Assembly (NCBI RefSeq): GCF_018991925.1
Contig: NW_024726235.1
Coordinates: 7,792,726-7,856,725, forward strand
From: Homarus americanus
Taxonomy: Eukaryota; Arthropoda; Malacostraca; Decapoda; Nephropidae
Reading direction: 5' to 3'
Length of the DNA stretch: 64,000 bases
Made by a program: the position numbers and the translations under genes. Positions 61,486 through 64,000 of the stretch are shown here, in pieces (positions within the stretch are counted from its first letter, which is position 1; the number at the start of each line of letters is the position of its first letter). The notes beneath the pieces are model-generated. The model was not told the DNA's origin. It saw only the letters and a list, made by a program, of their open reading frames with translations, and did not search any database.

Positions 61486-61557
<72 letters not shown>
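61380..61557. repeat. (AT)n - 39-nt island - (AT)n, palindrome centre
   Basis: (AT)n at 61380-61448 and 61488-61555 flank GCAAGTAAATCACTAAGTGC + GCGTGATCCAGGTATA, matching the island at 55038-55085. Confidence 0.85.
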
Positions 61558-61599
61558 TTTACTAAATATTTATTGTAAATGTTTTTACTCTTAATTCAA

Positions 61600-61670
61600 G
61601 CATCGGTGGTTCAGTGGTAGAATTCTCGCCTGCCACGCGGGAGGCCCGGGTTCGATTCCCGGCCGATGCA
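61600..61670 (+). tRNA. tRNA-Gly (GCC), right copy of inverted pair
   Basis: Same 71-nt gene as the left copy, in the opposite direction, with intact acceptor, D, anticodon and T arms, anticodon GCC, and a T9 terminator at 61673-61681. The two genes diverge from a central AT microsatellite. Both look functional; there is no CCA in the DNA, as expected for a eukaryotic tRNA gene. Confidence 0.92.
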
Positions 61671-61726
61671 ACTTTTTTTTTCTTAAACGATGAGAAATTG
61701 ACAAGGGAGAATCTTGATAACATAAA

Positions 61727-62455
61727 CGTACTAGTATAGAACATGCAACTTTGCCACAACAGATGCAGTACAGGCATCATAATGACACAACGGCCATTAG
61801 GCAACTACCTCCTGAGTAAATATGCAACAATCTTACCTCCACACATAGTCAATCATTTACTTATTATCACTAATTAATTATGAAAAAAAATCCTCGTTAT
61901 CTGCCGTAAAGTATTTTCCTTTAGTAATTACTTTAACGTGAGAAATAATTTGGAGTAATTTTTCAGATTCAAATGAGCAACAGACACACACCACAACAGT
62001 CATAAATTCTATTCAGAACAGGAACACTCAGCCTTCGGCCCCCCACTCAGTGTCATAATCGTGATAATGGCTAACCTGAAAACCTTAAGGATTCATATTA
62101 CGCTCAAACGTCCACAAAACCTTCCGAGTCCCCCAGTGGAAACGTCCCCTGTTTTCTCTGTTTCCTTGATGACGTCATCGATAGGCAGTCTTTGTCTAAA
62201 GGGAACTTTGAATATAATCCGCGGATTTTGTAGCAAGACGCTGTATGTTGGGACCTGTTGCCATCCAACCCTTTGTAATCAATTTAATTTTGCTTTTGAT
62301 AGCTCAGTCAGAGCATTGTTAGTGAGGATAATAGTAGGGAATGAAACTGAGTTCATAGTCTCAGTTTCAACGTCAGAGTGTACAGTAAATTAATTCATCG
62401 AAATAGAAGTAGGTGGACTCCCTGGCCTATTTTGAGTGAGGGTGCCGCGGGCATT
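61727..62455. other. Unique stretch without supported genes
   Basis: GATTCATATTACGCTCAA at 62090-62107 recalls the 48942-49560 repeat family, but similarity fades quickly. The open frame at 62061-62393 has no recognisable domain. Confidence 0.45.
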
Positions 62456-62459
62456 TCAA

Positions 62460-62695
62460 CGGTTAGTAAGTGCTCGCCCTTCACCCATACAGGTAGGCCA
62501 TTCCACTCTGTGTTGTAATTCGCCCTTCTTTAAGTGATTTGACCCAATTAATAGTTGATTGTGCAAGTGTTACAGTAACGTAGTTGATATGCTCTGAGTG
62601 AAGTCATATTTACGTCTTTAACGTCCCCTGAAATGTGATGTCGTTGTCACTGTTAGTAAGTGCTCGCCCTTCACCCATACAGGTCCCTAACGCAG
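62460..62695. repeat. Direct repeat pair (GTTAGTAAGTGCTCGCCCTT)
   Basis: Two identical copies of about 33 bp, continuing CACCCATACAGGT, begin at about 62462 and 62652, 190 bp apart. Confidence 0.75.
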
Positions 62696-63096
62696 CCTAG
62701 GCCGTGTCTGTAGCGTGGATGTTGTATCCACTATGTCTGGGGAGATGTCCGAGGTCCAGTAGGATCAGTTACCTTCGTGAGACCCGACCGTCAGACACTT
62801 CAGACTACCTATGGCCCCCATAGCTGGCTCGTCTGGCCCTAACGCTCGGCCTGCGAGGTGACCCCGGATCACCAAGCCACACACCACTACCAGCCCCCAT
62901 CATTGGTGGATGAGTGTCTAACTCAGTAGGGCTATTTGTGTGGTGGGGTTAATCCACTGGGATCTTCAGAGTTCGTCGGAAAGTACCCCATGGTGGCAGG
63001 ACCCCATGGCGGTTGCTTGAGTATCACTCCTGACGACCGAGTGTTGTAGTGGCAGTTGCCCCTGGTCTTTATGGTGCTAAGTGACTATAAGAGTTA

Positions 63097-63240
63097 TGTG
63101 TTATTGAGTATGTCCACCCAGTAGGGTTGGGAGTGTTATTGAGTATGTCCACCCAGTAGGGTTGGGAGTGTTATTGAGTATGTCCACCCAGTAGGGTTGG
63201 GAGTGTTATTGAGTATGTCCACCCAGTAGTGGTGTGAGTA
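63097..63240. repeat. About 36-bp tandem array
   Basis: Four copies of TTATTGAGTATGTCCACCCA + GTAGGGTTGGGAGTG, the last one diverged. The flanking 62700-63330 is GC-rich unique DNA, possibly a retroelement end; no gene is seen. Confidence 0.85.
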
Positions 63241-63489
63241 TGGTGAGCCTGAGGGCATAGTACCAGATTTCGTCTGTTGGTACACATATATTCTTTCTCC
63301 CACTTCCATATTAATGTTTAAATAAATTTTGTATTTGTATATTGTCTATTATTTACCTACAGTATTTACCGTTATTTCTTCCCTATTACTTGATATTATC
63401 ATTACATACACCCACGAGCCTCCTCTCGTCACGTTACCAATGGTAATAAGTATGAGAGTAAAAGGAATTGTTACTGACACACAGGCCCT

Positions 63490-64000
63490 TATAAAATGGA
63501 GGCAGCTCAGGCCCTCATATCAGCTTTTATGATAAACGATTCAGTTATAACGGAACCCTCCCTCATTGCCAACCACTTCAATGAATATTTTATTAATGTT
63601 GGGAAAAATCTTGCAGAGCATCCCTGATCACCATGAGGAATTTAGAGCCTACCTGCAAAACAGACAGCAAAATGAATTATTCTTACCCCCTGTCACAGCA
63701 GATGAATTACTGCTGGCCATCATAAAAATGTCCAAAGATGCAGCAGCAGGCGAAGACAATATACCAAAGAGCATCATTAAAAAAGTGGCCCACTTATTAC
63801 TACCTGTTCTCCTCCACATTTGTAACTCCTCCTTCACTAGTGGTGTCTTTCCTGATAAACTGAAAATTGCTAAAGTCCACCCGGCATATAAAAAATCTGG
63901 GGACAAAGGTCTCTTCAAGAATTACTGCCCCATATCAGTCCTCCCAGCCTTGAGTAAGATACTGGAAAAGCTAGCAAGTAATAGACTAAATTCCTTCTGC
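63490..64000 (+). mobile_element. LINE reverse transcriptase N-terminal part, runs off right edge
   Basis: An upstream frame (NHFNEYFINVGKNLAEH, ending in TGA at about 63627) is followed in another frame from about 63617 by FLPPVTADELLLAIIKMSKD, AAAGEDNIPKSIIKK, GVFPDKLKIAKVHPAYKKSG and NYCPISVLPALSKILEKLAS. That is RT motif 0-2 order, including the NYRPIS-type motif (R replaced by C). The catalytic YADD motif would lie beyond the window. A frameshift near 63615 marks it as a pseudogene copy. Confidence 0.85.

Larger units (their letters stand above)
61212..61726. repeat. Inverted repeat carrying two tRNA-Gly genes around an (AT)n centre
   Basis: The left arm (61212-61375) and right arm (61561-61726) are near-identical reverse complements of about 165 bp. 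Homology covers not only the tRNA but about 55 bp past the terminator, as far as GATAACATAAA, and about 35 bp upstream of the tRNA. The 185-bp centre is (AT)n, a 39-nt unique island (61449-61487), then (AT)n again. The left arm abuts a LINE tail that stops at about 61210. Confidence 0.88.

Overview
This is eukaryotic, arthropod-type DNA, most probably from a decapod crustacean (inference). The grounds are one strongly conserved intron-containing gene, very high minisatellite and microsatellite content, short interstitial (TTAGG)n/(CCTAA)n runs, and relics of several non-LTR retrotransposon families, Penelope-like elements, hAT and PIF/Harbinger transposons and tRNA-derived short repeats. There is no operon structure, no CRISPR array and no bacterial gene.

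The only host protein gene I can support is serum response factor (SRF; blistered in Drosophila) on the minus strand. Exon 1 (39584-39985, 134 codons) carries the acidic N-terminus and the first half of the MADS box. It is spliced in phase 0 across an intron of about 27.6 kb to exon 2 (11311-11988, 225 codons plus stop), which carries the rest of the MADS box, the SAM extension and a His/Pro/Ala-rich C-terminus. The predicted product is 359 residues. A TCAGTC initiator, a purine at -3 of the ATG and a perfect CArG box about 390 bp upstream make an autoregulated promoter plausible. The GC-richer, largely repeat-free stretch at about 7100-11310 is a candidate 3' UTR.

Layout. 1-5500: a chain of minisatellites (30-bp array, GAACAA-type satellite, 17-bp and about 26-bp arrays). 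5500-7100: microsatellites and a 42-bp array. 7100-11310: unique GC-rich DNA. 11311-39985: the SRF gene, whose intron holds tandem arrays, a CR1-like LINE 3' end inserted into a 19-bp array, short inverted-repeat elements, a TA-flanked MITE, a hAT (Buster-like) element with an exact 8-bp target duplication, a tRNA-derived SINE, and a compact CpG-rich block with a perfect TISU start context on the plus strand. 40000-45700: SRF upstream DNA and a 1.8-kb array of a 17-bp unit.

45700-64000 is a transposon graveyard: LINE C-terminal fragments, a 94-bp tandem array, two inverted copies of a roughly 0.6-kb repeat, a second Buster-like MITE, a possible LTR, two converging Penelope-like fragments (one split by an 891-bp PIF/Harbinger element), a jockey-like LINE, a 1.6-kb LTR retrotransposon, an inverted pair of tRNA-Gly(GCC) genes around an AT-rich centre, and the start of a LINE reverse transcriptase that runs off the right edge.

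I found no multi-gene system new to biology. The items most worth a second look are the TISU/promoter-like block inside the SRF intron, the tRNA-Gly palindrome, the recurring foldback repeat with telomere-like interiors, and the recurring DNA island set between (AT)n runs. All boundaries and identities were read by eye; no alignment or database search was run.
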